Shown piece after piece: positions 16,631 to 25,798 of a stretch of 64,000 nt of DNA (positions are counted from its first letter, which is position 1; the number at the start of each line of letters is the position of its first letter). The notes below the pieces were generated by a model, which was given only the letters and a program-made list of their open reading frames with translations, was not told the origin of the DNA and searched no databases. The position numbers and the translations under genes were made by a program. This DNA comes from Dyadobacter sp. Leaf189 (GTDB lineage: Bacteria; Bacteroidota; Bacteroidia; Cytophagales; Spirosomataceae), in assembly GCF_001424405.1 (NCBI RefSeq), contig NZ_LMPS01000007.1, positions 248,268 through 312,267 on the forward strand, written 5' to 3'.

Positions 16631-17522
16631 TATAAGTACTTTCAAAGATCTTGTCTGCATTACCTGCTTCGAAACCGTCCCTGCGGTGTTTTCTTTGAAT
16701 TTGTTCAGCGGGGATATCTTTAAATGCCGGCAAGACTTTCCGCTCAGCAAATTCGACGTAGGAACCTGAAATTCGCAGCTTTTCGCCATTCGCAAATTCC
16801 GCCTCGATCATTTCCGCTACTGTCGAGCTTTGCAGCAAACCGCCGTCAGGACTTTCTTTTACCTTTCCACCCGACGTATTGAGTTTAATCCCGTTCTTTT
16901 CTAAAAACACATTGAAATCAGCAACTGTATTATAACCTTCTGGCAGGTTATGTACGCTGATCGTGAAGTGATTGAGGTAATATCTGTTGTAAATCACCCA
17001 GGCTGCATATTCACTTTCTTTCAGTAAAGTCTGATAGTCCGATACAGTCGGCGTGCGCCAGAGCGGCTTGTGGAGAAATGCATCTACCTCCAAACCATTA
17101 TCCAGATCCAGCGAATCGGCAGGGTCGCTTGTTACTTCGTCGGTATAGCTGCGGATAATGCGTTGCGCCTCTTCCGAAAGATCACCTACACGCAGCTCGC
17201 TGACAAAAATGCGCGGGTCTGTCTCGCGTGGCGGACTGTACCACCAGGCATCAAGCTTTTTCCCTTCAAAAAAATAATGGTCGCGCTTTTCATAACCATA
17301 ATGCAGGAAGATCTTTTCAAAAGACTGCACGCCGAGCTGGGGTACACCCATGGTCCGGAATGCAATGTGGTCGTTTTCAATCTCGCCGGCATTTTTAACA
17401 ATACCTGTGTTCACCATCGCATTCAGGATAGTGCCCACATCGGGAACACGCTCTTTGTACCTCCGCATCAGCCCGTCCAGGACAATGTCCAGTGTGGCCA
17501 GCTTGTCTGATTTTGCTTCCAT
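16611..17522 (-). CDS. DUF1338 protein, possible 2-oxoadipate dioxygenase/decarboxylase
   Basis: 303 aa. Family features: NDHIAFRTMGVPQLG with His52, YYLNHFTISVHNLPEGYNTV with His185, and GSYVEFAERK with Glu257. These match the two His and one Glu that bind the metal in the DUF1338 enzyme HglS, which turns 2-oxoadipate into D-2-hydroxyglutarate during D-lysine breakdown. The vicinal-oxygen-chelate-like fold and length agree with short DUF1338 members. No lysine-catabolism gene is adjacent, so the substrate remains open. Its last 20 bp overlap the end of the convergent antitoxin-like gene. proC lies 39 bp upstream on the same strand and probably shares the transcript. Confidence 0.8.
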   Translation of the reverse strand: MEAKSDKLATLDIVLDGLMRRYKERVPDVGTILNAMVNTGIVKNAGEIENDHIAFRTMGVPQLGVQSFEKIFLHYGYEKRDHYFFEGKKLDAWWYSPPRETDPRIFVSELRVGDLSEEAQRIIRSYTDEVTSDPADSLDLDNGLEVDAFLHKPLWRTPTVSDYQTLLKESEYAAWVIYNRYYLNHFTISVHNLPEGYNTVADFNVFLEKNGIKLNTSGGKVKESPDGGLLQSSTVAEMIEAEFANGEKLRISGSYVEFAERKVLPAFKDIPAEQIQRKHRRDGFEAGNADKIFESTYTTQTGK

Positions 17523-17561
17523 TATAGTTGATTGAATGTGTGTAAAAATTTAAAAAGCAGT

Positions 17562-18365
17562 TTAGCCTTTCGATAGTTCGGTTGACCGTACCTGCGCCGC
17601 AATAATGCCCTTTTTCAAAGTATCGTCCAGTTCGCCGCCTTCAAACTCCCGCAATGCCGCCTCTGTCGTGCCACCTTTTGAAGCTACTGCTTTGATCAGG
17701 TCGTCGAGCGATTTGTCGGCGGTGTTGATCAGGTGATAAGAGCCGAGCATGGTTTGTTTTACCAGCAATGCAGCTACTGACTCTTCAAAACCCATTTCCT
17801 TACCCGCCTCGATCATCGCTTTGACCACATAAAAGAAATAAGCCGGCCCGCTGCCGCTTAATGCAGTTACCGCATTGAGCTGTTCTTCATTTTCCAGGAA
17901 AACCGATCTGCCTGTCGCATTGATCAGGTTTTCGACTCTTCTTAACTGCTGTATATCTACTTCCGGCGAAGCTGCGTAGGCGGTAATGCCCATTCCCAGC
18001 ATCGCAGGTGTATTCGGCATCGCACGGATCACCGCTTTGTGTTGTAATGTATTTTGAATGCTCTGGATCGTAATACCGGCCATAATCGACAATACAACCT
18101 GATTTGGCTTCACTACTTCCTGCAAGCTCTGGCCCACCGACGCAAAATCCTGCGGCTTTACAGAGAGTATAATCAGATCATATTCTCCGATTTGCGGCCC
18201 GATCACGCCTGTAATCACGCCGGGCTGAAAACTGGTCAGGCTCTCCATCCTGTCTACGCTTTTCTCTACCAGTAAAAAGTCTTCTTTTTTAACAAGGTCA
18301 AATTTGAGAAAGGCACGTGCAAACGCCATTCCCATGTTGCCGCAGCCGATAATCGCGATTTTCAT
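17562..18365 (-). CDS. proC: Pyrroline-5-carboxylate reductase
   Basis: 267 aa, normal for ProC. It starts MKIAIIGCGNMGMAFARAF (NAD(P)H-binding motif) and has LSVKPQDF, SIMAGITI, RAMPNTPAMLGMG and the C-terminal signature ALSGSGPAYFFYVVKAMIEA followed by ASKGGTTEAALREFE. It reduces 1-pyrroline-5-carboxylate to proline, the last step of proline synthesis, in the cytosol. It is followed on the same strand by the DUF1338 gene after 39 bp. Confidence 0.95.
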   Translation of the reverse strand: MKIAIIGCGNMGMAFARAFLKFDLVKKEDFLLVEKSVDRMESLTSFQPGVITGVIGPQIGEYDLIILSVKPQDFASVGQSLQEVVKPNQVVLSIMAGITIQSIQNTLQHKAVIRAMPNTPAMLGMGITAYAASPEVDIQQLRRVENLINATGRSVFLENEEQLNAVTALSGSGPAYFFYVVKAMIEAGKEMGFEESVAALLVKQTMLGSYHLINTADKSLDDLIKAVASKGGTTEAALREFEGGELDDTLKKGIIAAQVRSTELSKG

Positions 18366-18678
18366 TTGAAATTAATGACAGATAAATGGTTAGGATGAAG
18401 GCGAATTACGCAACTTTTGGAGGAATTATCAGCCTGGCCCTGCTATTTAGGGCTTATTTGTTTTGGAATGAATTAAGCCGTCTGCACGTTCCTAACATTG
18501 TCTCCTGTGATGGCCGCAAAGGCATACCCGATTCCCCTCCATTTAATATGAAAAATAAAATTTTGCGCTTATTATTTAATGCAGGTATATATTTTGAAAA
18601 ACAACTATAAACCGCTTTTTTAGGATCAGGTATAATCCTGAATACCAAATTACTTTGATTTATTGTAATACTCCAACT
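18366..18678. other. Intergenic region between proC and the transglutaminase cluster
   Basis: About 313 bp between divergent genes. It holds a 74-codon open frame on the plus strand (18386-18610) with no family features, which I do not call. The right half is A/T-rich and must hold the promoter of the cluster; TTACTTTG near 18649 is one base away from the TAnnTTTG consensus. No RNA gene or repeat is visible. Confidence 0.4.
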
Positions 18679-21600
18679 ATGGCTATAAAAGTTGCAATTT
18701 CGCACAAGACTAAATATCAGTTTGACCGGAGTGTTTCACTTTCCCCGCATATTTTCAGGCTGCGCCCAGCCCCGCATTCCCGCACACCTATTGAAGGTTA
18801 TTCGTTAAAAATTACCCCTGAAAACCATTTCATCAACTGGCAGCAGGATCCATTTGGAAACTACCAGGCGAGGGTTGTTTTTCCTGAAAAAACGACTGAA
18901 CTCAGCATTGACGTGGAAGTGATTGCCAAAATGCAGGTAATCAATCCTTTCGACTTCTTCGTAGAGGAATATGCAGAAATGTTTCCCTTCCAATACGATC
19001 CTACGCTCAAAATGGAGCTTGGCCCGTACCTCGAACCGAGAGAATCGGGGCCGATGCTGATGGATTTTGTTGAAAAGTCGAAGGTTCACAGGGATATCAA
19101 GACAGTCGATTTTCTGGTGCATTTGAACCAGGAACTATATAAGGCGATCCATTATAATATTCGCATGGAAGCCGGGGTGCAAACCTGCGAGAGTACGCTG
19201 AACATCAAAAGCGGCTCCTGCCGGGATTCGGCCTGGCTGCTCGTGCAGGTATTGCGGCATTTGGGTATAGCGGCGCGCTTTGTGTCCGGGTACCTTGTGC
19301 AGCTTACTTCCGATATCAAGTCGCTTGACGGACCTTCTGGCCCGGAGGCAGATTTTACCGATTTGCATGCCTGGACAGAAGCTTATGTTCCGGGCGCAGG
19401 ATGGATCGGGCTGGATCCTACTTCGGGTCTGTTTGCCAGTGAGGGGCACATTCCACTTTGCTGCACACCTGATTACGCAAGTGCGGCGCCGGTTTCCGGT
19501 GCGACTGACATTGCGCAGGTTACCTTTGAGTTTGACAACAAAGTTTACAGGATTCACGAAGACCCGCGCGTTACCAAGCCCTACACCGAAGAGCAATGGG
19601 CCTCGGTTATGCAGGTAGGGTACGATGTGGAAAAGGATTTGCAGGAAAATGATGTCCGCCTCACGATGGGCGGCGAGCCAACATTTATTTCAATAGACGA
19701 TTTTGAATCACCTGAATGGAATACGGCGGCCGACGGTCCCATGAAGCGCCAGCTGGCTTACGATCTTTCACTCAGATTAAAAAAACGATTTGCTCACGGC
19801 GGGCTGCTGCATTTTGGACAGGGTAAGTGGTACCCGGGCGAGCAGTTTCCGCGCTGGCAATATGCACTGTACTGGAGAAACGACGGCGTGCCTATGTGGC
19901 GCAACGATGAGCTGGTAGCCAAAGAAAACGGGACGAAATATACTTTTCGGGAAGCCGAAGCTTTTACGACCGAGCTTTCGAAATACCTCGGCATTGATAC
20001 CAACAATATCACACCTGCTTACGAAGACCCAATTTACTGGGCAATGGAGGAAGGCAAGCTGCCGGTCAATGTGGATCCTTTAAAGGTTAATCTCAAAGAT
20101 TCTATTGAAAGAAGAACACTGGCGAAAGTGCTGGAAAGAGGCCTGAACAATCCTGCCGGATTTGTATTGCCGATTAAATGGGATGAAAAGCGAGATCACT
20201 GGACGAGTTCCGTGTGGCAGTTCAGGAGGAACAACTGCTTTCTGATCCCGGGAAACTCTGCAATGGGGTACAGACTCCCGTTGAAAGCATTGCCGGAAGT
20301 TGCAAAGGAAAAGCGGGAGCAGCCCGTCGAACGCAGTCCGTTTGAAGATCTGCCTGCATTGCCTGATTATAAATATGCTGTGCAAAACCGCTACGGTTCG
20401 GTAGCGCCCGCTTACGAGTTGCCTGTGAATAAGGAGGAAAGCCCTTCGACTGCCCGGCGGCCCGGTGCGCTCAGGGTGACAAAACCTGGGGAAGGGCCCT
20501 TCGATAATGCTCAGGGTGACAAGGAGGAGGGGATTTTGTTTGATGTTCCTGTTGTGACGACTGCGATTTGTGTGGAAGAGCGGGATGGGATTATCTATGT
20601 TTTTTTACCTCCTACTGACTATCTCGAACATTACCTGGACCTGATCGCCTCTATCGAAGCGACTGCGGAAAAGCTGAAAATGCCTGTTCGCATTGAGGGT
20701 TATCCTACACCTTCCGATTACCGGGTGCAAAAGCTGATCGTTACCCCCGACCCGGGAGTGATTGAAGTGAATATACATCCGGCGAAAAACTGGCAGGAGC
20801 TGGTCGATAATATCAGTGCATTGTATGAGGAGGCATTCTTTTCAAGATTAGGTACTGATAAGTTCATGGTCGATGGTCGCCACACCGGAACTGGCGGCGG
20901 TAACCACGTTACGATCGGAGGCGCGAAGCCGGCCGACAGTCCGATCCTGCGCCGGCCCGATCTGCTCCGCAGCTTACTTACCTACTGGCAGCATCACCCT
21001 GCATTGAGTTACCTTTTTGCAGGTCCGTTCATCGGCCCCACCAGCCAGGCGCCGCGTATCGATGAAGGCAGAGATGAAAGATTGTATGAAGTTGAAATTG
21101 CATTTGATCAAATTCCGGAAGACAAAGAAGTGCCCTTCTGGATGGTCGACAGGATTTTCAGGAACCTGCTGGTTGATATAACGGGCAATACGCACCGGTC
21201 GGAGTTTTGTATGGATAAGCTTTATTCCCCTGATTCGTCAACGGGAAGATTGGGGATCCTCGAATTCCGTGCATTCGACATGCCGCCTCACAAGCATATG
21301 AACCTGGTTCAAACGCTGCTGATCCGCGCATTGATTGCCAAATTCTGGAAAAATCCTTATAAACATAAGCTGATCCGCTGGGGTACCGAGCTGCACGACC
21401 GCTTCCTGCTGCCGCATTTTGCCTATCTCGATATGGTAGATGTGGTGAATGACCTGAAAGAAGCCGGATACAACTTTGATATTTCGTGGTTTGACCCATT
21501 TTTCGAGTTCCGCTTTCCGCATTACGGTGGTATTACGGTAGACAATATCCAGCTCGATCTCCGGCTGGGCATTGAACCCTGGCACGTGCTAGGGGAAGAA

Positions 21601-22143
21601 TTGTCTAATTCCGGCACTGCGCGTTTCGTCGATTCTTCACTGGAACGATTGCAGGTAAAAGTGAGCGGATTTGTGGAAGGAAGGCATATTCTGGTATGTA
21701 ACGGCTGTCGCGTGCCGCTGCGTAGCTCGGGTATCAAGGGAGAATATGTATCCGGGATCCGGTACAAAGCCTGGAACCCGCCGTCGGCATTACACCCCAC
21801 GATCGGGGCCGATGCGCCGCTCGTTTTTGATATTGTGGATACCTGGAATAACCGTATATTGGGCGGATGTACCTACTTCGTTTCGCATCCCGGCGGACGT
21901 GCCTTTGACACACATCCTGTAAATGCATTTGAGGCAGAATCGCGTAAGATCAGCCTGTTTCAAGGTTTTGGACACACGCCTTCTTCGCGGCAGGAAGTGC
22001 AGATCATGGAAAAATCGTCGGGTACGGTTTCGCGTTTCATTGCAGAAACCAAGAAAGAAATGAAGGCGGATACACCCATTGAATTAATTAATCCGGAGTA
22101 TCCCAATACGCTGGATTTACGTAAATACTGGAAATCGAAATAG
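18679..22143 (+). CDS. Transglutaminase-like protease domain fused to putative amidoligase (DUF2126)
   Basis: 1154 aa from ATG 18679 (the frame opens at 18655). The N-terminal part (about 1-300) is a bacterial transglutaminase-like domain: beta-rich N-terminus, then Cys181 in SGSCRDSAWLL, His230 in DLHAWTEAYVP and Asp246 in GLDPTSG, a complete catalytic triad. The large C-terminal part (about 320-1150) is DUF2126, catalogued as a putative amidoligase (glutamine-synthetase-like COOH-NH2 ligase): RLTMGGEPTFISID, DGRHTGTGGGNHVTIGG and LGILEFRAFDMPPH. It is followed after 25 bp by an ATP-grasp/alpha-E gene and then a second transglutaminase, a known association predicted to make and cut amide bonds on a peptide or protein. 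Residues about 588-615 look like an inserted repeat (separate entry). Confidence 0.88.
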   Translation: MAIKVAISHKTKYQFDRSVSLSPHIFRLRPAPHSRTPIEGYSLKITPENHFINWQQDPFGNYQARVVFPEKTTELSIDVEVIAKMQVINPFDFFVEEYAEMFPFQYDPTLKMELGPYLEPRESGPMLMDFVEKSKVHRDIKTVDFLVHLNQELYKAIHYNIRMEAGVQTCESTLNIKSGSCRDSAWLLVQVLRHLGIAARFVSGYLVQLTSDIKSLDGPSGPEADFTDLHAWTEAYVPGAGWIGLDPTSGLFASEGHIPLCCTPDYASAAPVSGATDIAQVTFEFDNKVYRIHEDPRVTKPYTEEQWASVMQVGYDVEKDLQENDVRLTMGGEPTFISIDDFESPEWNTAADGPMKRQLAYDLSLRLKKRFAHGGLLHFGQGKWYPGEQFPRWQYALYWRNDGVPMWRNDELVAKENGTKYTFREAEAFTTELSKYLGIDTNNITPAYEDPIYWAMEEGKLPVNVDPLKVNLKDSIERRTLAKVLERGLNNPAGFVLPIKWDEKRDHWTSSVWQFRRNNCFLIPGNSAMGYRLPLKALPEVAKEKREQPVERSPFEDLPALPDYKYAVQNRYGSVAPAYELPVNKEESPSTARRPGALRVTKPGEGPFDNAQGDKEEGILFDVPVVTTAICVEERDGIIYVFLPPTDYLEHYLDLIASIEATAEKLKMPVRIEGYPTPSDYRVQKLIVTPDPGVIEVNIHPAKNWQELVDNISALYEEAFFSRLGTDKFMVDGRHTGTGGGNHVTIGGAKPADSPILRRPDLLRSLLTYWQHHPALSYLFAGPFIGPTSQAPRIDEGRDERLYEVEIAFDQIPEDKEVPFWMVDRIFRNLLVDITGNTHRSEFCMDKLYSPDSSTGRLGILEFRAFDMPPHKHMNLVQTLLIRALIAKFWKNPYKHKLIRWGTELHDRFLLPHFAYLDMVDVVNDLKEAGYNFDISWFDPFFEFRFPHYGGITVDNIQLDLRLGIEPWHVLGEELSNSGTARFVDSSLERLQVKVSGFVEGRHILVCNGCRVPLRSSGIKGEYVSGIRYKAWNPPSALHPTIGADAPLVFDIVDTWNNRILGGCTYFVSHPGGRAFDTHPVNAFEAESRKISLFQGFGHTPSSRQEVQIMEKSSGTVSRFIAETKKEMKADTPIELINPEYPNTLDLRKYWKSK
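20442..20521 (+). repeat. REP-like element inside the DUF2126 coding sequence
   Basis: Two tandem copies of a CCCTTCGA...GCTCAGGGTGACA core (20442-20481 and 20497-20521) lie in frame in the amidoligase gene. The core resembles the arms of the palindrome at 27458-27521 (CTTCGACTCCGCTCAGCATGACA with a few changes) and the dispersed TTCGA..GCTCAGGGTGACA repeats seen in many bacterial intergenic regions. It adds about 27 residues of unusual composition (Pro, Gly, Arg, Asp) between two conserved blocks. Confidence 0.7.
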
Positions 22144-22168
22144 TTTCCGGTGTATATCCCTGACATTT

Positions 22169-24727
22169 ATGCTTACCGAGGCTTCCGTGAATCTTTTGCA
22201 ATCCTATAAAAGTGGCCTGAGCTCTTACGATGAGGTGCTCGATTTGCGCGGGAATGTCAAGCCACATTGGAATGCATTGTTCTCGACGCTCGAAAAGCTG
22301 GGTCTGGAAGAACTGAAAAGCCGCAATCAGGAGATCATCGGCAAGCTGCGTGAGAATGGGGTTACCTACAACGTTTACGGTTCCCCCGATGGAATGAACC
22401 GCCCCTGGCAGCTTGATCCCATTCCGTTTTTGATCGAACAAAAAGAATGGAATCACATTGCCAGGGGTTTGCAGCAGCGGGCTGTCTTGCTGGATCTGAT
22501 GCTGAAAGACCTTTACGGTCCCAGAAACCTGGTGAAAGACGGGATCATTCCTGCCGAGCTCGTCTTCGATAATACCGGCTTTTTTCGCCCTTGCATTGAT
22601 ATCAAAGTCCCAGGCGCCAACCAGCTCACATTGTATGCCGCAGATATGGCACGCGGCCCTGATGGACAAATGTGGATTGTCGATAACCGCACCCAGGCTC
22701 CATCAGGTTCGGGTTATACCCTCGAAAACCGGGTTGTAATGAGCAAGCTGCTGCCCGAGCTGGCCGATGGAATGTATGTAAGCAAGCTGGCGCCTTATTT
22801 TAATAATCTTCAAAACACTGTTCTGCGCCTTGCCGATAAAAGCAAGGATGCTCCCAATATCGTTTATCTGACGCCCGGGCCTAGTAACGAAGCTTATTTT
22901 GAGCATGCCTATCTGGCTTCTTACCTGGGTTACACGCTCGCTCAGGGCGACGACCTGCTGGTTCGTAACGGCTGTGTGTGGCTGAAATCCATTGACGGTT
23001 TACAAAAAGTGGATGTGATCCTGCGCCGTATTGACGATGACTGGTGCGATCCCCTCGAACTGCGTGAAGATTCGCGGCTCGGTGTTCCCGGATTGTTGCA
23101 GGCGATCAGAATGGGAAATGTGCAGGTAGTCAATGCACCTGGTTCGAGTGTTTTGGAAAACCATGCATTTCTTGCATTTATCGAAAATATCAGTCAATAC
23201 TTTTTGAGTGAGAAACTGATCATGCCCTCCGTCGCGACTTGGTGGTGCGGGCATACCAAAGAGCTCAACTACGTACTAGACCACCTGGACGAGCTGATCA
23301 TCAAAAAGGCCAACCGCAAAACAAAATTCCGGTCCATTTATGGCCGGTTACTGAGCTACCAGCAAAAGGAGGAGGTAAAGCGGATGATCTCGCAAAGTCC
23401 GCACGAGTTTATAGCGCAGCAGGAAGTCAGCCTGTCTACCACACCTTCATTGGTCGACGGCAATATTGAGCCCCGATACGCAGCATTGCGCGCATTTATG
23501 GTGGCCGACGAAAACGGGTATCACGTAATGCAGGGCGGACTGACGCGCAGCTCGCCTGTGAAAGACAGGTTTGTGATATCCAATCAATACGGCGGCTTGT
23601 CGAAGGATACCTGGATTGTTTCGGACAAAACAGAGGATATCCAGGATAAGATCAGTTTGCCGAGCCCTGCGGCGGTTAACAAGCACGTTTCTCTGCCTAG
23701 CCGCAGCGCCGAGAATTTGTTCTGGGTAGGCAGGTATTGTGAGCGCGCAATGGCGGTAATCAAGTTTATGAACATTACCATCAACGTACTTAATCTGGAC
23801 CGTAACTTTGGCGGGTCTGCCAAGCAGGAGCATATTAAGGTCTTACTGCAATCGGTAACGCATTTGTCAGCGACTTACCCCGGCTTCCTGGATGAAGAAA
23901 CGGACCATTTTCAGGATCCATATATTGAAATTATTGATCTGATTTCCAATACAAACCGCCCAGGCTCAATTGCCTCCAACATTGGCGCGTTTCTGAATGC
24001 GGTGGGCGCAGTCCGGAACCAGTGGGACCTGGAAATCTGGCGGATCGTGGACCTGATTGATAATGGATTCCACGAGATCAGGAATGCGTCGAGCATGAAC
24101 AGCAACAATATCCAGAAAACGCTCGACGGGCTTTTCAACAACATGTTCACTTTCCTAGGCGTAATTGCGGAAAGTATGCCGCGCGACAATAGTTTTCTTT
24201 TATTAGAAACGGGTAAACTGATCGAGCGGATTTTGTCAAGGATCAGTGTGATACAGTCTAATTTCGGTGTTCGAAACTCTCAGGCTGTTGAAAATGAGTT
24301 GATCGAGGCTACCCTGATCAACCACCATTCGCTGGTAAACTACCGGCAGATCTATAAATCGCATTTGAGTGCAGAGGCAATGCTGGATATGGTTTTGTTG
24401 GAAAAAACATTGCCTTATTCGCTGGTATATATGCTCGACGAGCTGAAAAAAAACCTGGCCCAACTGCCGGTTACCACACGTGGCGACAGGCTGAATGAAG
24501 CAGAAAGGTCCGTTTTGAAGGCGGCCACGCTGGTAAAGCTCGCGAATGTGGCGGATTTGTGTAAAAGCAATGAGGTTCTGGAACGGACAGAATTGTTCAA
24601 CCTGCTCTCGGAAGCTGCCAAATTGATCAGCTCTGTATCTACCAGCCTCACCAACATGTATTTCAGTCACGCGATCATGCATCATTCTTTCTTTGAACCG
24701 GCCGATTACAACACCGATGAAATATAA
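22169..24727 (+). CDS. Circularly permuted ATP-grasp ligase fused to alpha-E domain
   Basis: 852 aa. Residues about 1-490 are the circularly permuted type 2 ATP-grasp domain (older names DUF404/DUF407): YNVYGSPDGMNRPWQLDPIP, GFFRPCIDIKV, WIVDNRTQAPSGSGYTLENR and VDVILRRIDDDWCDPLEL. From about 505 an all-helical alpha-E (DUF403) domain starts with LPSRSAENLFWVGRYCERAM. In many genomes these are two separate genes; here they are joined. ATP-grasp enzymes join a carboxylate to an amine using ATP; alpha-E is of unknown function but travels with this ligase and transglutaminases. Its stop overlaps the start of the next gene by 11 bp, so the three genes are one operon. The substrate is unknown. Confidence 0.9.
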   Translation: MLTEASVNLLQSYKSGLSSYDEVLDLRGNVKPHWNALFSTLEKLGLEELKSRNQEIIGKLRENGVTYNVYGSPDGMNRPWQLDPIPFLIEQKEWNHIARGLQQRAVLLDLMLKDLYGPRNLVKDGIIPAELVFDNTGFFRPCIDIKVPGANQLTLYAADMARGPDGQMWIVDNRTQAPSGSGYTLENRVVMSKLLPELADGMYVSKLAPYFNNLQNTVLRLADKSKDAPNIVYLTPGPSNEAYFEHAYLASYLGYTLAQGDDLLVRNGCVWLKSIDGLQKVDVILRRIDDDWCDPLELREDSRLGVPGLLQAIRMGNVQVVNAPGSSVLENHAFLAFIENISQYFLSEKLIMPSVATWWCGHTKELNYVLDHLDELIIKKANRKTKFRSIYGRLLSYQQKEEVKRMISQSPHEFIAQQEVSLSTTPSLVDGNIEPRYAALRAFMVADENGYHVMQGGLTRSSPVKDRFVISNQYGGLSKDTWIVSDKTEDIQDKISLPSPAAVNKHVSLPSRSAENLFWVGRYCERAMAVIKFMNITINVLNLDRNFGGSAKQEHIKVLLQSVTHLSATYPGFLDEETDHFQDPYIEIIDLISNTNRPGSIASNIGAFLNAVGAVRNQWDLEIWRIVDLIDNGFHEIRNASSMNSNNIQKTLDGLFNNMFTFLGVIAESMPRDNSFLLLETGKLIERILSRISVIQSNFGVRNSQAVENELIEATLINHHSLVNYRQIYKSHLSAEAMLDMVLLEKTLPYSLVYMLDELKKNLAQLPVTTRGDRLNEAERSVLKAATLVKLANVADLCKSNEVLERTELFNLLSEAAKLISSVSTSLTNMYFSHAIMHHSFFEPADYNTDEI

Positions 24728-25592
24728 GCTGGTACATAAAACGAAGTACAAGTACGCGCAGGCAGTGAATAACTACCACAGTCTGCTTTGCCTCACCCCG
24801 CGGAACCTGCCGAATCAATCGTGCAGCAATTTCAGCATTCAGATCAGTCCGGAGCCTTCACAGATTGTAGAGCGCACGGATTTTTACGGAAATAAAACGC
24901 ATTACTTCTCGCTGCATGCGCCGCATAAAGAGCTGACGGTACTTACAACAAGCATTGTGGAAAGGTCGGAGGCGAATACAGGTACGCTGTTTATGCCTTC
25001 TGACATTACCTGTTCGGCGGCCCGGCATCGGCTGGTCAGTGACCGGTCTTTGAAGATCGCATTGCTTGAATACATGCTGCCAAGTCCATTGGTGAAATGG
25101 GACGAGGAGATCGTCGCATTTGGCCGGGATTGTTTTGTAGACGGCGTTCCGCTTTATGAATGCGTCCGGAATCTTTGCCGTAAAATTTACACGGAGTTCG
25201 ACTTTGTACCTGATTTCACGACAGTCCACACGCCGATTAAGGAGGTACTGGCTGCAAGAAAAGGCGTTTGTCAGGACTTTTCGCATTTGGCGATAGCCTG
25301 TATCCGAAGCTTCGGCTTTGCCACGAGATATGTTAGCGGGTACCTCGAAACCCTCCCGCCTCCCGGCAGGCCCAAGTTGCAGGGTTCTGATGCATCGCAT
25401 GCCTGGATATCGGTTTTTATACCCGATTGTGGCTGGTGTGATTTTGATCCCACCAACAATGTAGTACCCGGCGAGCGGCATATTGTGACGGCCTGGGGAC
25501 GTGATTACAGCGATGTGCCGCCATTGAAAGGGATCATTTTCAGCTACGGCAAACATACGCTTACCGTGGAAGTGGACGTAATTCCTGTTTAA
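24717..25592 (+). CDS. Transglutaminase-like domain protein
   Basis: 291 aa from ATG 24717, inside the end of the ATP-grasp gene (11-bp overlap). Bacterial transglutaminase-like N-terminal domain (MKYKLVHKTKYKYAQAV, LTPRNLPNQ) followed by the catalytic core: Cys185 in RKGVCQDFSHLAIA, His229 in DASHAWISVF and Asp244 in CDFDPTNN. No signal peptide or membrane segment, so it is cytoplasmic. Such proteins act as peptidases or amidases, or form isopeptide bonds. It is the third member of the DUF2126/ATP-grasp/transglutaminase operon, and its N-terminus resembles that of the first gene (both have a K-T-K-Y start), suggesting a shared substrate or a duplication. Confidence 0.92.
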   Translation: MKYKLVHKTKYKYAQAVNNYHSLLCLTPRNLPNQSCSNFSIQISPEPSQIVERTDFYGNKTHYFSLHAPHKELTVLTTSIVERSEANTGTLFMPSDITCSAARHRLVSDRSLKIALLEYMLPSPLVKWDEEIVAFGRDCFVDGVPLYECVRNLCRKIYTEFDFVPDFTTVHTPIKEVLAARKGVCQDFSHLAIACIRSFGFATRYVSGYLETLPPPGRPKLQGSDASHAWISVFIPDCGWCDFDPTNNVVPGERHIVTAWGRDYSDVPPLKGIIFSYGKHTLTVEVDVIPV

Positions 25593-25798
25593 TGCACAGC
25601 CTGCTTCAAATAAGGGCGTGATATTTGCCTGAATGGGTTTTTAAACATTTGAGAATTGGCCTTGTTTCTCTAATTTTACCAGACGTTTTGAAAACTAGTT
25701 TATCAAACCTCTTTTAATGTAACCGGGCAAAGTAGTTGATTGAATTAGCTGGATTTTGCGAAGGTTTCTTCTAAGATTAAATAATTATATAATTACGA

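Noticed and set aside
18386..18610. 74-codon plus-strand open frame between proC and the amidoligase gene
   Set aside because: Composition is like non-coding DNA and there is no recognisable domain; it would occupy the region expected to hold the promoter.
23447..23833. 128-codon minus-strand open frame
   Set aside because: A shadow of the ATP-grasp gene with odd composition.
24236..24751. 171-codon minus-strand open frame
   Set aside because: Antisense to the alpha-E region of the ATP-grasp gene; no motif and no independent promoter or terminator.
24858..25556. 232-codon open frame on the minus strand
   Set aside because: It is fully antisense to the transglutaminase gene, which has a complete catalytic triad; the antisense translation shows no family features and is explained by G/C-rich third positions.
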